A stretch of 48,172 nt of DNA from Marinilactibacillus kalidii. Lineage in GTDB: Bacteria; Bacillota; Bacilli; Lactobacillales; Carnobacteriaceae_A. This document shows positions 37,368 through 46,329 of this stretch, in pieces; within the stretch, counting starts at the first letter, position 1, and every line of letters begins with the position of its first letter. The notes beneath the pieces are model-generated. The model worked only from the letters and a program-made list of their open reading frames with translations. It was not told the DNA's origin and ran no database searches. Location of the stretch: NCBI RefSeq assembly GCF_017599325.1, contig NZ_JAGFVM010000013.1, positions 1 to 48,172 on the forward strand. Direction: 5' to 3'. A program made the position numbers and the translations under genes.

Positions 37368-38639
37368 TCAATCATTGATGTAGGATTTGTTTTCAATCGA
37401 AAGATCCAATAAAACTCGACGAGTGAGGTTTAAAGCATTTTTAACTGCTCGTTCTCTATTTGTATTGCGATCATATTTGAATCGATATTCTTTAGCAAAT
37501 GCTGTTTTTCCTCTTTGTGCAATGCCTATCCAGACTTCTCCAGGTTCATGGTCTTCTAGTCTTCCCGGTCCTGCAACGCCTGTCAGCGAGACAGCTATAT
37601 CTGAACCGAATCTTTCCATTACTTTTTCGGCCATTTCGATCGCGCATTCACCGCTGACTACCCCATATGCCGCTATAGTATCTTTCGAAACACCTAATTC
37701 ATTGATCTTTTGCTCAGTACTATAAACAACCATACCACCTTCTAGCACATTACTAGCGCCTTCTTCGCTAGTGATACTTCCCAAAAAGGTGCCTCCAGTT
37801 AAGCTTTCTGCAGCAGTGATTTTTTTGTTTTGTTCAATCAATAATTCATTGACCGCACTAGCCAATCCTCTATCTGTATACCCATATATATAATCGCCTA
37901 CTTCTTCGGCTATTTCACGTTCAACTATATCTATCATTTTCTCACATTCACTCTTTGTAGAACCCTTAGCTGTAATCCTCACTTTCAGTTCTCCACCGGA
38001 TGCATATATAGCTACAGTAGGATTTGACTGATTTTTGATAATATTCTCGATTTTATCCGCTAATTGAGCTTCCGTTAATCCGAAAATTCTAAGCATTTTT
38101 GATAATAATTCTTGATGTTGCTCATCTTGTTCTATTAATTTTTCTTTTAAATAGTTTTCTACCATTGGTTTTAACTCATTTGGCGGTCCTGGAAGTAATA
38201 CATACTGATGATTACCTTGTTGATGAAAAACACCTACTGCCATTCCAGGATCATTTATCAATGGCTGTGAACCTTTTAGGATCAACGCTTGAAGTAAATT
38301 ATTCTTCGGCATTTTAAAATCAAGATCTTTATGCCTTTCAATAATTTTAGCTTCTGACGGTTTATGAGTCACTAAATCCACACCTAAGTAGTTTGCCAAA
38401 ACGCTTTTTGTGATATCATCTTCTGTAGGACCAAGCCCTCCAGTTAAAATGATAGTATCTACTCTTTTTTCCGCTGTCTTTATTGCTTCAGCAATTCTAT
38501 CTGGGTTGTCTCCAACTGTTACTTGATGGTATAACTCTATCCCAAGTAAGGATAGTTCTTTTGAGAGATAGGCAGCATTTGTGTTGACGATTTGCCCCAT
38601 TAGTATTTCTGTTCCTACCGTTATTACTTCAGCTCTCAT
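37368..38639 (-). CDS. cinA: CinA: competence/damage-inducible protein
   Basis: CinA has an N-terminal MoeA/MogA-like domain (about 1-170, with ILTGGLGPTEDDITK and LPGPPNELKPM) and a C-terminal nicotinamide-nucleotide amidohydrolase domain (AAESLTGGTFLGSITS and VSLTGVAGPG). The family recycles pyridine nucleotides and, in streptococci, guides RecA to the membrane during transformation. Two adjacent ATG codons follow AGGAGG; the second (38639, six-base spacing) is favoured, giving 424 residues. It sits upstream of recA, with the recA promoter in between. Confidence 0.95.
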   Translation of the reverse strand: MRAEVITVGTEILMGQIVNTNAAYLSKELSLLGIELYHQVTVGDNPDRIAEAIKTAEKRVDTIILTGGLGPTEDDITKSVLANYLGVDLVTHKPSEAKIIERHKDLDFKMPKNNLLQALILKGSQPLINDPGMAVGVFHQQGNHQYVLLPGPPNELKPMVENYLKEKLIEQDEQHQELLSKMLRIFGLTEAQLADKIENIIKNQSNPTVAIYASGGELKVRITAKGSTKSECEKMIDIVEREIAEEVGDYIYGYTDRGLASAVNELLIEQNKKITAAESLTGGTFLGSITSEEGASNVLEGGMVVYSTEQKINELGVSKDTIAAYGVVSGECAIEMAEKVMERFGSDIAVSLTGVAGPGRLEDHEPGEVWIGIAQRGKTAFAKEYRFKYDRNTNRERAVKNALNLTRRVLLDLSIENKSYIND

Positions 38640-38750
38640 CATTTTCCTCCTACTTACTATATACTGGTTGAATCTTTCGATGCTCACGAAAATACAACTT
38701 ACCTCACTATTTTATCACAAGTTCGCTCTATTGCTTCATTCTAAGAACCA

Positions 38751-38790
38751 AAAAAACGTGTTAGATCCAATGAGATCTAGCACGTTTTTT
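38751..38790. terminator. pgsA terminator
   Basis: AAAAAACGTGTTAGATC pairs with GATCTAGCACGTTTTTT (one wobble), flanked by A and T runs on both sides. It lies directly after the pgsA stop. Confidence 0.88.
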
Positions 38791-38795
38791 CATAA

Positions 38796-39383
38796 TCAAC
38801 TACTGAACGTTCCTTTGAAAAAGTGTCGAGCGTTGTAAAAATAGTCATATCCTGAATACAATGTGAAAACCAAACACACGTATAGTAGGATTGTTGCGAC
38901 TGGAATACCCGTCCAATTAAATGGGAAATTATTCATTAATAAAAAGATAATGGCAAGCATTTGAGTATTGGTTTTTACTTTACCTGGCCATGAAGCAGCT
39001 AGCACTGTGCCGCCTTGTTCAACTAATAATAATCTTAAACCTGTGACTGCCAATTCTCTACAAACAATGACCGCTACTACCCATGCAGGTGCAAGGTTCA
39101 ATTGAACCAATAAAATAAGTGCAGTCATAACAAGCATCTTATCAGCTAGTGGATCAGCAAATTTACCAAAATTAGAAACAATATTCATCTTTCTAGCAAG
39201 ATAACCGTCTAGCCAATCTGTAAAACTAGCTACAGCAAAAATGATTGTCGCAATCAACAATTTAATTTCAATAACCGAATCCAGTAATTCAATTGTCCCC
39301 ATATCGATGGGCATCACAACCAAGATAATAAATATAGGAATCATAAATATCCTAAGCATCGTCAATTTATTGGGTAAATTCAT
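38796..39383 (-). CDS. pgsA: CDP-diacylglycerol--glycerol-3-phosphate phosphatidyltransferase
   Basis: PgsA makes phosphatidylglycerol phosphate, the committed step of phosphatidylglycerol synthesis, in the membrane. The CDP-alcohol phosphotransferase signature appears as SFTDWLDGYLARKMNIVSNFGKFADPLADK (a D-G-A/Y-R-8-G-3-D-3-D pattern, about 54-82), with several membrane helices. Length 195 fits. It lies between rodZ and cinA, as in Bacillus. Confidence 0.97.
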   Translation of the reverse strand: MNLPNKLTMLRIFMIPIFIILVVMPIDMGTIELLDSVIEIKLLIATIIFAVASFTDWLDGYLARKMNIVSNFGKFADPLADKMLVMTALILLVQLNLAPAWVVAVIVCRELAVTGLRLLLVEQGGTVLAASWPGKVKTNTQMLAIIFLLMNNFPFNWTGIPVATILLYVCLVFTLYSGYDYFYNARHFFKGTFSS

Positions 39384-39405
39384 TTTATCCTCCTATGCAT
39401 TCAAA

Positions 39406-39446
39406 TAAAAGATCGAAGAATCTATTTACCTCTCCGATCCTTTATT
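39406..39446 (-). terminator. Possible rodZ terminator
   Basis: AAAGATCGAAGA and TCTCCGATCCTTT form an imperfect stem after the rodZ stop, followed on the minus strand by TTTTATTTG. Efficiency is doubtful, so read-through into pgsA is likely. Confidence 0.5.
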
Positions 39447-39460
39447 TGATCACTAACTCA

Positions 39461-40354
39461 CTATTTCTTAAATTCAAAGATCATATCTTGTCTTACTGCA
39501 TTAGCAGATTCTTCTGCATATTCAACGGTTTGACCATTAAATTCAACCTTTGTGGCAGCAGCGTTCCCAATTACAGCCTTAATGGTCTCTGTGTCTTCTG
39601 TTAATTCTGCTGAAGCAGAATTACCCGATGTCAATAATTGCTGCTCAACTGTATTCCCATCGACCGTTATACTAACCCACGATTCTCCATCTTCGGCAGT
39701 TAACACTAGACTTTGTCCAGCTTCAGCACCTGTAACAGCATAAGTGGTTGTTCTGCCATCACTTGATTCTTGTGTGATAGATAAGGCTGGTTCTTCTTCA
39801 ACAACGTCATCTTCTGAGTCAGCTTCTTCTTCATTCTCGGTGTCCGCTGCAGGTTCTTCACTTTGGTTATCATCACTCGGTTCAGCATCTTCACTGCTGT
39901 CTACTTCGACTTTACTTGCTGGGTCATCTTGAACAGAAGGAGATTCATTACTACCAGAAGTCCCACGAACAGCAAAATAGAATGCTAGCGCAATGGCTAC
40001 CACAAAAACAATAATCAATATTGTTGGTAAGCTATCTTGAATCGTACTGATCATACCATTTTCTTTCGGCTTCGTTCTGGTTTGAGTCGTTCTCACTTGT
40101 TCTGTAATTTCTTCGCTTTTAGGAGCAGCAATATCAGCATGGTCTTTTAACAATTGTTCTCCGTCCAACCCTACTGTATCTGCATATTGTTTGATAAAAG
40201 CTCGAGCATAGAAATTACCTGGCAAGACTTCCAGATTTCCTTCTTCGACAGCGATTAAATATCTTTTTTGTATTTTAGTCATTTGTTGTAAATCTTCTAA
40301 TGTATACCCTTTGGCTTTTCTAGCTTCTTTAAGCTTTTCGCCTACTTCGTTCAA
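39461..40354 (-). CDS. rodZ: RodZ-like cell-shape protein
   Basis: The protein has a cytoplasmic helix-turn-helix domain (about 1-70, EARKAKGYTLEDLQQMTKIQKRYL in parts), a membrane segment (about 108-128), a strongly acidic Glu/Asp/Ser linker (about 135-185) and a C-terminal extracellular beta domain (DUF4115-like). RodZ links MreB to the wall machinery. A GTG at 40363 lies within the ribosome-binding site; the TTG at 40354 has AGGTG six bases upstream and gives the usual N-terminus NEVGEKLKEARKAKG. The B. subtilis equivalent is ymfM. Confidence 0.9.
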   Translation of the reverse strand: MNEVGEKLKEARKAKGYTLEDLQQMTKIQKRYLIAVEEGNLEVLPGNFYARAFIKQYADTVGLDGEQLLKDHADIAAPKSEEITEQVRTTQTRTKPKENGMISTIQDSLPTILIIVFVVAIALAFYFAVRGTSGSNESPSVQDDPASKVEVDSSEDAEPSDDNQSEEPAADTENEEEADSEDDVVEEEPALSITQESSDGRTTTYAVTGAEAGQSLVLTAEDGESWVSITVDGNTVEQQLLTSGNSASAELTEDTETIKAVIGNAAATKVEFNGQTVEYAEESANAVRQDMIFEFKK

Positions 40355-40559
40355 TCTTGTCACCTACCCTAATATCATTCTTATAGCCTATATAAAAAAC
40401 AATCTTCCTCATCTACAAATCTAACTAAATCAGTTAGAAAAGGATATTGATTCTCTTTATATAGAGTTAGGTCTATCTTAATCTTTCGTTTCTATCATTT
40501 TAGTTTAAATAACGTTACAAAAACAAACATGAAACGACGACATTTCCGCCATTTCTAAA

Positions 40560-40568
40560 AGTATACCA
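40560..40568 (-). promoter_or_regulatory. Candidate extended -10 of rodZ
   Basis: The minus strand reads TGGTATACT, an extended -10, about 200 bases upstream of rodZ; no good -35 is seen. The leader also holds the 7-bp inverted repeat TCTAACT/AGTTAGA at about 40423-40441. Confidence 0.4.
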
Positions 40569-40652
40569 TACGAAAAACGTTGAGTATAGGGTGATTATTC
40601 TTATGTGATATCTTCGTTTTTTTCATTCACATATAATATGAAAATTTTACTA

Positions 40653-41960
40653 TTATTTTGACTTTTCCGCATCTAAATCAGGCAAGATATGGAAGACAGA
40701 TAGCCGCTGTTCCAACAGATATTGGGAGGCTAATTGAACAATCTCTTGTAGTTCAATTTGTTCAATTAAATAGATGATATCAAATACAGTTTCCTTGGTT
40801 CCAGTTAAATCAGCAAATTGATTAGCGATATAATCTAATGAGTTTAAAGACTGCAACTCTTGACCGATGATTCTCTTCTTAACCAATTCAAAATGAGCTT
40901 CATTGAAATCAGGATTATGGACAGCTGTTAACAACAATTGTTTAAATATTTCTGTAAATTCTACTGGATCAGTTGTGTCTCCACTAATACTCAAATAATC
41001 AACTTGTCTTTCAATCGTATGTTCATAGTTAAAACTATCATCAATGATCTGTTGATTGTATAGATCCAAATAAGTTCTAGAGGTTTCTCCAAACAGCATT
41101 TTTAATATAAATTCCATTTTCAGAGAATACACTAAAGCCTCTTGACCACGTAGAGTATGTCTACTCCCCTTAATCCCCATATACACTTTAGATTTGACCA
41201 CATCCATTTTAAATGATTTGAAAGGGACGATTATTTGCTCACTATCCGTGGGAAAAATCCTTTGAATTTTATTGATAGCTTCAAAAGATTTTGCTGCTTG
41301 ATTCGCTTCTATCCATTTAATCGTCCGATATACGTCAATATTACCTGCAACGACTAATTGCATATTACTAGGATGATAAAAAGCGTGATGGTTCTTATAC
41401 AAGTCATCAGCTGTTATATTCTTAATACTATCTACTGTCCCAGCAATATCAGTTTGAATCGGATGATTGGGATATAAATTATTTAATAACCCCATCATGC
41501 CTATCCATTCAGGTTGATCTTCATACATTTGAATCTCTTGACCGATAATTTCTTTTTCTCTATCAACCGATTCCTCAGTAAAATAAGGTGTTTGAACAAA
41601 GTTTAATAAGATATCCAAGTTCTCTCGAACATTTTCGGTACATGAAAAAAGATAAGCTGTCTTTGTTATTCCAGTAAAAGCATTAGCTGAGGCACCAAAT
41701 CGAGAAAAGTCATCGAATACATCGCCATTTTCTGTTTCAAATAGCTTGTGTTCTAAAAAATGTGCTACTCCTGGAGGAAATTGACTACTATTTTTTTCAC
41801 CTTCTTGAATAAACAGTTGATCAATGGATCCATAATCAGTACTAAACAATGCATAAGTTGTTCGATACTCTTTTTTAGGAAGTAATATCACCGTTAAACC
41901 ATTTTTGAGTTCTTTACGATAAACAGTTTCTTTTAATTCTTTATAAACAAATTTATCCAT
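40653..41960 (-). CDS. ymfH: M16 zinc peptidase (YmfH-like)
   Basis: This 435-residue member of the insulinase/M16 family keeps the inverted zinc motif HFLEHKLFE (HxxEH, near residue 67) and the downstream glutamate region VDREKEIIGQEIQMYED, so it should be the catalytic partner. Its ATG lies one base after the ymfF stop, with GGAGGG within the end of ymfF. In B. subtilis YmfF and YmfH are also encoded together. The substrate is unknown. Confidence 0.92.
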   Translation of the reverse strand: MDKFVYKELKETVYRKELKNGLTVILLPKKEYRTTYALFSTDYGSIDQLFIQEGEKNSSQFPPGVAHFLEHKLFETENGDVFDDFSRFGASANAFTGITKTAYLFSCTENVRENLDILLNFVQTPYFTEESVDREKEIIGQEIQMYEDQPEWIGMMGLLNNLYPNHPIQTDIAGTVDSIKNITADDLYKNHHAFYHPSNMQLVVAGNIDVYRTIKWIEANQAAKSFEAINKIQRIFPTDSEQIIVPFKSFKMDVVKSKVYMGIKGSRHTLRGQEALVYSLKMEFILKMLFGETSRTYLDLYNQQIIDDSFNYEHTIERQVDYLSISGDTTDPVEFTEIFKQLLLTAVHNPDFNEAHFELVKKRIIGQELQSLNSLDYIANQFADLTGTKETVFDIIYLIEQIELQEIVQLASQYLLEQRLSVFHILPDLDAEKSK

Positions 41961-41961
41961 A

Positions 41962-43221
41962 CTAGCGAAGCCCTCCAGATAATAAAAATACAGCTTTTAG
42001 TTTGATCGTTTTTGCTATTTCGATAATCTCACTCTTTGTAACAGCATTTATTTTATCTTTCCATTCTTCAAGACTTAGTAGAGGCTGATCAATTAATTCA
42101 AAGCTTATTTGTCTTTCAATAATACTGTCAGCATAATCTTCTGATTGAAATAAGGCACTTTTTAATAATGATTTTGACTGTTCTATTATTTCCTTTGAAA
42201 AGTCACCTTCTTGAATACGTTTGAGCTGTTTCAAAATCATTTTTTCTACCGTTTCATATTGAGTATGATCAATACCAGACTGAACATATAAGATACCATT
42301 ATAACTGTCTATTCCACTAACGATGTCATAAGCCAATCCATGTTCTTCTCTTACCACAGTAAACAGTTTTGAGTGAGAGAATCCTCCAAATAATCCATTA
42401 AATACTTGACCTGCATAGTACAAATCTTCATGATAATAAATAGACGCGTCAAATACTAAGTTTAATTTAGACTGGGCTATTTCTTGATACTCAGTTTTAC
42501 GCTTCACACCATTAAATATTTTATCTTTGTAGAAAATCTGATTTCCAATTAGCGAACGATCTTTGAAATCAAACGACTTGAGTACTTCTGTGACACGATT
42601 TTCATCAATATCTCCAAGTATTGTAATGGTTATCTGGTCACTTGATAACATTTGTTCATAAACCTTATATAATGATTTTGGAGTAATCTTTTCTAAATCT
42701 TCTGATCTTCCCCAAGCAGGTATCTTTTGTTCTAATGTATCAAAATATAATTTGCTTGCCTCAACACCAGCATATTCCTGTTTGTCCTCGTAAAGTGAGG
42801 CATACTCATCTTTAAGATTAACAACTTCTCTTTCAAATGTTTCTCCGTGAAAAGTACAATCTGATGCATTTGGATAGAATAAAACATTTTTTAAAAATAG
42901 CATAGCTTTTTCAAAAATATTTTTTTCAACTAAAAATTGATCATCGACTATATCCATTTCTAATGTGAGAAGATGGACATTCCCTGCTTTTTCTACATCA
43001 ACTGAAAATTGAGCACCGTACAATGAAGAAAGTGCCCCTCTAAAATCTGTTTGAGTAGGATAATGCTGACTATTTGTACTTAACATATTAGCCAACAATG
43101 CTTTGCTAGTTATCTGATCTGACTCAATCTTTGACTTGAATTGTATTCTGATCGAAATCGTTTTAAATTTCTTAATCGTCGAGATGTTCAAATGAACCCC
43201 CTCTGCAAGCTCTTTTCGCAT
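41962..43221 (-). CDS. ymfF: M16 peptidase-like protein without zinc motif (YmfF-like)
   Basis: This M16-fold protein lacks the HxxEH motif: the corresponding region reads RGALSSLYGAQFSV. It is probably the non-catalytic partner of YmfH, as in heterodimeric M16 peptidases. An upstream start at 43299 would run through the metK terminator; the ATG at 43221 has AGGAGG directly upstream and gives 419 residues starting MRKELAEGVHLN. It is followed by ymfH with a one-base gap. Confidence 0.9.
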   Translation of the reverse strand: MRKELAEGVHLNISTIKKFKTISIRIQFKSKIESDQITSKALLANMLSTNSQHYPTQTDFRGALSSLYGAQFSVDVEKAGNVHLLTLEMDIVDDQFLVEKNIFEKAMLFLKNVLFYPNASDCTFHGETFEREVVNLKDEYASLYEDKQEYAGVEASKLYFDTLEQKIPAWGRSEDLEKITPKSLYKVYEQMLSSDQITITILGDIDENRVTEVLKSFDFKDRSLIGNQIFYKDKIFNGVKRKTEYQEIAQSKLNLVFDASIYYHEDLYYAGQVFNGLFGGFSHSKLFTVVREEHGLAYDIVSGIDSYNGILYVQSGIDHTQYETVEKMILKQLKRIQEGDFSKEIIEQSKSLLKSALFQSEDYADSIIERQISFELIDQPLLSLEEWKDKINAVTKSEIIEIAKTIKLKAVFLLSGGLR

Positions 43222-43251
43222 AATACCTCCTGAATAATTTTTTGAAATAAC

Positions 43252-43283
43252 AAAAAGACTAGAACACCGTAGCTCTAGTCTTG
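43252..43283 (-). terminator. metK terminator
   Basis: On the minus strand AAGACTAGA pairs with TCTAGTCTT around a 10-base loop and is followed by TTTTTG. It lies between metK and ymfF. Confidence 0.75.
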
Positions 43284-43301
43284 AAGTCTTTTGATTCATA
43301 C

Positions 43302-44489
43302 TTATTTTAAAAGTTCTTTTAACTCATCTACTTTGTCAACATTCTCCCAAGGAAGATCAATATCCGTACGTCCAAAGTGTCCATAAGCAGCAGTTTGCTT
43401 ATAAATAGGACGTTGGAGATCCAACATTTTAATAATACCTGCTGGTCTTAAATCGAATACTCGACGAATCGCTTCAATCACTTTTGAGTCTTCTACTTTA
43501 CCTGTACCGAAAGTGTCTACAGCTATTGAAACAGGTTGGGCAACCCCAATAGCATAGGCTAATTGAACTTCTACCTTATCTGCTATTTTAGCAGCAACTA
43601 AGTTTTTAGCAATATATCTCGCAGCATAGCTAGCTGATCTATCTACTTTAGTCGCATCCTTACCAGAAAAAGCACCGCCACCATGTCTTGCGTATCCACC
43701 GTAAGTGTCAACAATAATTTTTCTTCCTGTCAAACCAGCATCCCCTTGAGGACCACCGACAACAAAACGTCCAGTAGGATTGATGTAATATTTAGTATCT
43801 TCATCTAACCATTTTGCTGGAATAACTTCTTTAATCACTTGTTCAATAATATCTTTTTTAAGTGTCTCGTACTCAATCTCTGGCGCATGTTGTGTACTTA
43901 CAACAATTGCATCAACACGTTTCGGTTGATCATTTTCATCGTACTCAACCGTTACTTGTGCTTTTGCATCAGGTCTGAGGTAGAGTAGTGTCTTATTTTT
44001 TCTCACTTGAGCAATTCTTCTTGTTAAACGATGACTTAACGAAATTGGTAAAGGCATTAGCTCAGGTGTTTCATTTGAAGCAAAGCCAAACATCAACCCT
44101 TGATCTCCAGCACCTATCTTGTTAAGAAGATCTTCATCTCCAGAAGCTTTGGACTCAACAGAATCATCTACACCAATCGAAATATCAGGAGACTGATCAT
44201 CTATTGAAACTAACACAGCACATGTATCGGCATCAAAACCGTATTTAGCACGTGTATAGCCAATTTCTCGAATCGTATCTCTAGCAACTTTTTGCATATC
44301 GACATAAGTACTCGTTCTAATTTCACCTGCGATAAGAACCAATCCTGTTGTTACCATCGTTTCACAAGCAACTCGAGCATCTGGATCTTTTTCCAAAATG
44401 GCATCTAAAACAGCATCACTGATTTGGTCAGCAATTTTATCAGGATGTCCCTCTGAAACAGATTCTGAAGTAAATAATTTTTTTTCCAT
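43302..44489 (-). CDS. metK: S-adenosylmethionine synthetase
   Basis: MetK makes SAM from methionine and ATP. The N-terminal [21 protein letters not shown], the [12 protein letters not shown] signature, and the [19 protein letters not shown]-like segment (here ending SASYAA) are intact; 395 residues is normal. The start codon and its GGGGG ribosome-binding site are part of an SMK-box riboswitch, so translation should be shut off when SAM is abundant. Confidence 0.98.
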   Translation of the reverse strand: MEKKLFTSESVSEGHPDKIADQISDAVLDAILEKDPDARVACETMVTTGLVLIAGEIRTSTYVDMQKVARDTIREIGYTRAKYGFDADTCAVLVSIDDQSPDISIGVDDSVESKASGDEDLLNKIGAGDQGLMFGFASNETPELMPLPISLSHRLTRRIAQVRKNKTLLYLRPDAKAQVTVEYDENDQPKRVDAIVVSTQHAPEIEYETLKKDIIEQVIKEVIPAKWLDEDTKYYINPTGRFVVGGPQGDAGLTGRKIIVDTYGGYARHGGGAFSGKDATKVDRSASYAARYIAKNLVAAKIADKVEVQLAYAIGVAQPVSIAVDTFGTGKVEDSKVIEAIRRVFDLRPAGIIKMLDLQRPIYKQTAAYGHFGRTDIDLPWENVDKVDELKELLK

Positions 44490-44496
44490 TATAGTA

Positions 44497-44572
44497 TTCC
44501 CCCTGTTCTATTATCGGTTACAAGGCTTCCGACCTGGTCTGTGGTCGTCCTATCGGGAATTCATTGTAAACC
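44497..44572 (-). promoter_or_regulatory. SMK-box (SAM-III) riboswitch of metK
   Basis: The minus strand reads GGTTTACAA (P1 5' arm), ATTCCCGATAGGACGACC, then GGTCGGAAGCC, TTGTAACCGA (P1 3' arm) and finally GGGGGAA, the metK Shine-Dalgarno. These are the conserved blocks of the SMK box, in which SAM binding pairs the TTCCC anti-Shine-Dalgarno with GGGGGAA. This class occurs almost only before metK in Lactobacillales. Recognised by motif order, not by a covariance model. Confidence 0.9.
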
Positions 44573-44633
44573 TACATTATTTTACCATATTAAGATGAAA
44601 CAATCATTCAGATTTTAAATTAATTTCATAGAT

Positions 44634-44651
44634 TATCACTAAATTGTGATA
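44634..44651. repeat. Inverted repeat upstream of the membrane-protein gene
   Basis: TATCAC, TAAATT, GTGATA is a perfect 6-bp inverted repeat about 40 bases before the TTG start at 44692, partly overlapping a possible -10 (TATGAT). It could be an operator for the divergent region; no regulator is known. Confidence 0.4.
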
Positions 44652-44691
44652 TGATAAAAACAAATAGATAAAAGTTAAAGGATGAAATCAT

Positions 44692-45417
44692 TTGAACTTG
44701 AAAATATTGAAATTACCTCCTCAACAACTTTTTTGGTTTGCTACGTTACCAATACTTTACTTAACAACGGGTATCGTTCTTTCACTACCCTACTCAACTA
44801 TTCACTTTCTTTCCACTGCTTTACTTTATCTTTTTGCTTTGTCAAATCTACTAATAGAAATGGCGTTGGGCGATGCGTTCATTAACAATATGCCTCTACG
44901 AAAAAAGCAAATACTGTTTCAAGAATTCGTTATACTAGTCTGTCTTCTATATTTTATACTTCAGTATGCTTTCTATACGCCAATTTTATTGATTTGTTAT
45001 AGTCTGATGGTCCAAGGAAAATATATTTTTAAGTTTTATGACTTGGACAGTTTTGCTTTAGCATTAACAGTACTATTTAAAGCAATCCTATTAAATGCAG
45101 TTGGATTTTATCTTCAAGCTAATTTTATTTCTATAAATAGTTTCCAACACTTTCTCCCACTATTATTTCCCTTATTAATAGTAGAAATCTATACTTGGAA
45201 TAGAACTTTAAGAAAAGTTATAGAAGCAGTATGTTGGAGTTTAGGATACCTTTTAGCCATTTTATTGCAATGGCCTATCACCAACTGGTTCAGCCTATTG
45301 ATGCTTCTCTCTGCACCGCTAGTGTTATTACCAAATGAAAGACTTTCACCCATTAAAAAAGCTATAATATTTAATCTTAATTATTTAATTATACTTGTAG
45401 TAGCCTACTTCATGTAA
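44692..45417 (+). CDS. Unrecognised polytopic membrane protein
   Basis: The 241-residue protein is almost wholly hydrophobic, with about six to eight membrane helices (near 13-31, 35-55, 75-95, 97-110, 122-143, 150-165, 180-205, 220-241) and few charged loops. I do not recognise the family; no UbiA-type acidic motif, transporter signature or peptidase motif is visible. It starts with TTG, with AAGGA nine bases upstream; an ATG at 44682 is in another frame. It is divergent from metK and followed 50 bases later by a GNAT gene, with which it may be co-transcribed. Confidence 0.75.
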   Translation: MNLKILKLPPQQLFWFATLPILYLTTGIVLSLPYSTIHFLSTALLYLFALSNLLIEMALGDAFINNMPLRKKQILFQEFVILVCLLYFILQYAFYTPILLICYSLMVQGKYIFKFYDLDSFALALTVLFKAILLNAVGFYLQANFISINSFQHFLPLLFPLLIVEIYTWNRTLRKVIEAVCWSLGYLLAILLQWPITNWFSLLMLLSAPLVLLPNERLSPIKKAIIFNLNYLIILVVAYFM

Positions 45418-45467
45418 ATTTTTTTAGTAATGGCGCAATTAGATATAAGAATTGAGGGTATACTAAA

Positions 45468-45899
45468 ATGATTATCACTGTAACCGAAGAACATATCTCA
45501 GATTTAATGATTCTCATTAAGTCATTATGGCCAACAGCAAAAGAGACTGTGTACACAAAAAAAATTAACTTATCAAATGAGCAGTTATTTTTATATTATT
45601 CAAAAGGACAAGCCATGGGATTTGCACAAGTTTCACTCCGGAATGACTATGTTGAAGGAACAGCTTCTTCACCTGTCGGCTATCTTGAGGGCATTTACGT
45701 TTTACCTAATATGAGACGAAAAAACATTGCATTTGAACTTTTACAAGCTTGCGAGCATTGGGCAATCGGAAACGGTTGTAGTGAATTTGCAAGTGATTGT
45801 ACATTAGATAACCAGTTAAGTGAAAATTTCCATTTAGCTTCTGGATTTGAAGAAGTCGGACAAATTCGGCACTTCAAAAAGAGTCTTACGCAATCATAA
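45468..45899 (+). CDS. GNAT acetyltransferase resembling AAC(6')-I
   Basis: The 143-residue protein has the GNAT fold with the acetyl-CoA loop region LEGIYVLPNMRRKNIAFELLQ (about 71-92; the usual R-x-x-G-x-G/A is R-R-K-N-I-A, so one glycine is replaced by asparagine). The later block EFASDCTLDNQLSENFHLASGFEE resembles the conserved C-terminal motif of chromosomal aminoglycoside 6'-N-acetyltransferases such as AAC(6')-Ii. Actual aminoglycoside activity cannot be told from sequence. GAGGG precedes the ATG, and a terminator follows. Confidence 0.8.
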   Translation: MIITVTEEHISDLMILIKSLWPTAKETVYTKKINLSNEQLFLYYSKGQAMGFAQVSLRNDYVEGTASSPVGYLEGIYVLPNMRRKNIAFELLQACEHWAIGNGCSEFASDCTLDNQLSENFHLASGFEEVGQIRHFKKSLTQS

Positions 45900-45923
45900 T
45901 ATAATCAGTTTCTATATATCAGA

Positions 45924-45958
45924 TAAGTGTTGGTGTATATTCGCCAACACTTTTTTTA
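45924..45958 (+). terminator. Terminator after the acetyltransferase gene
   Basis: AGTGTTGG pairs with CCAACACT around a short loop, followed by a run of eight T on the plus strand. Confidence 0.85.
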
Positions 45959-46113
45959 TGCAATAAAGCAAAATCCCTCTAAAAATTGACTATCTTCTTG
46001 AATACCTATTAAGCTGATATATAGCACAAAACAGCCGAACCGACAAAGTTTATTAGAAGAACTTTTGATTACAATAACTTGTTACTCAGCTTATATAAAC
46101 ATGCATGAAAATA

Positions 46114-46155
46114 CAAAAAAAGACATATCTTTCTTTACTGAAAGATATGTCTTTT
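46114..46155 (-). terminator. Terminator of the rRNA-tRNA operon
   Basis: AAAAGACATATCTTTC (46118-46133) pairs perfectly with GAAAGATATGTCTTTT (46140-46155). On the minus strand the stem is followed by a T run, nine bases after the last tRNA. The 155 bases left of it hold nothing I recognise. Confidence 0.88.
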
Positions 46156-46163
46156 AAATATGA

Positions 46164-46234
46164 AGCGGGTGACGAGAATCGAACTCGCGACGACAGCTTG
46201 GAAGGCTGTGGTTTTACCACTAAACTACACCCGC
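46164..46234 (-). tRNA. tRNA-Gly (TCC), copy 2
   Basis: Acceptor GCGGGTG with CACCCGC, anticodon loop CTTCCAA giving anticodon TCC. Last tRNA before the terminator. Identical to the copy at 46822-46892. The CCA end is not encoded. Confidence 0.95.
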
Positions 46235-46248
46235 AACGCAAAAAAAAA

Positions 46249-46321
46249 TGGCGCAGGACAGAGTCGAACTGCCGACACACGGAGCTTCAATCCGTTGCTC
46301 TACCAACTGAGCTACTGCGCC
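46249..46321 (-). tRNA. tRNA-Phe (GAA)
   Basis: Cloverleaf with acceptor GGCGCAG/CTGCGCC, anticodon loop TTGAAGC giving GAA, and discriminator A. CCA is not encoded. Confidence 0.95.
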
Positions 46322-46329
46322 AATACAAA

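Noticed and set aside
44682-44885. ATG-started frame at 44682 as the real gene instead of the TTG-started membrane protein
   Set aside because: It is only 67 codons, its ATG overlaps the AAGGA site, and the TTG frame continues for 241 residues with consistent membrane helices.
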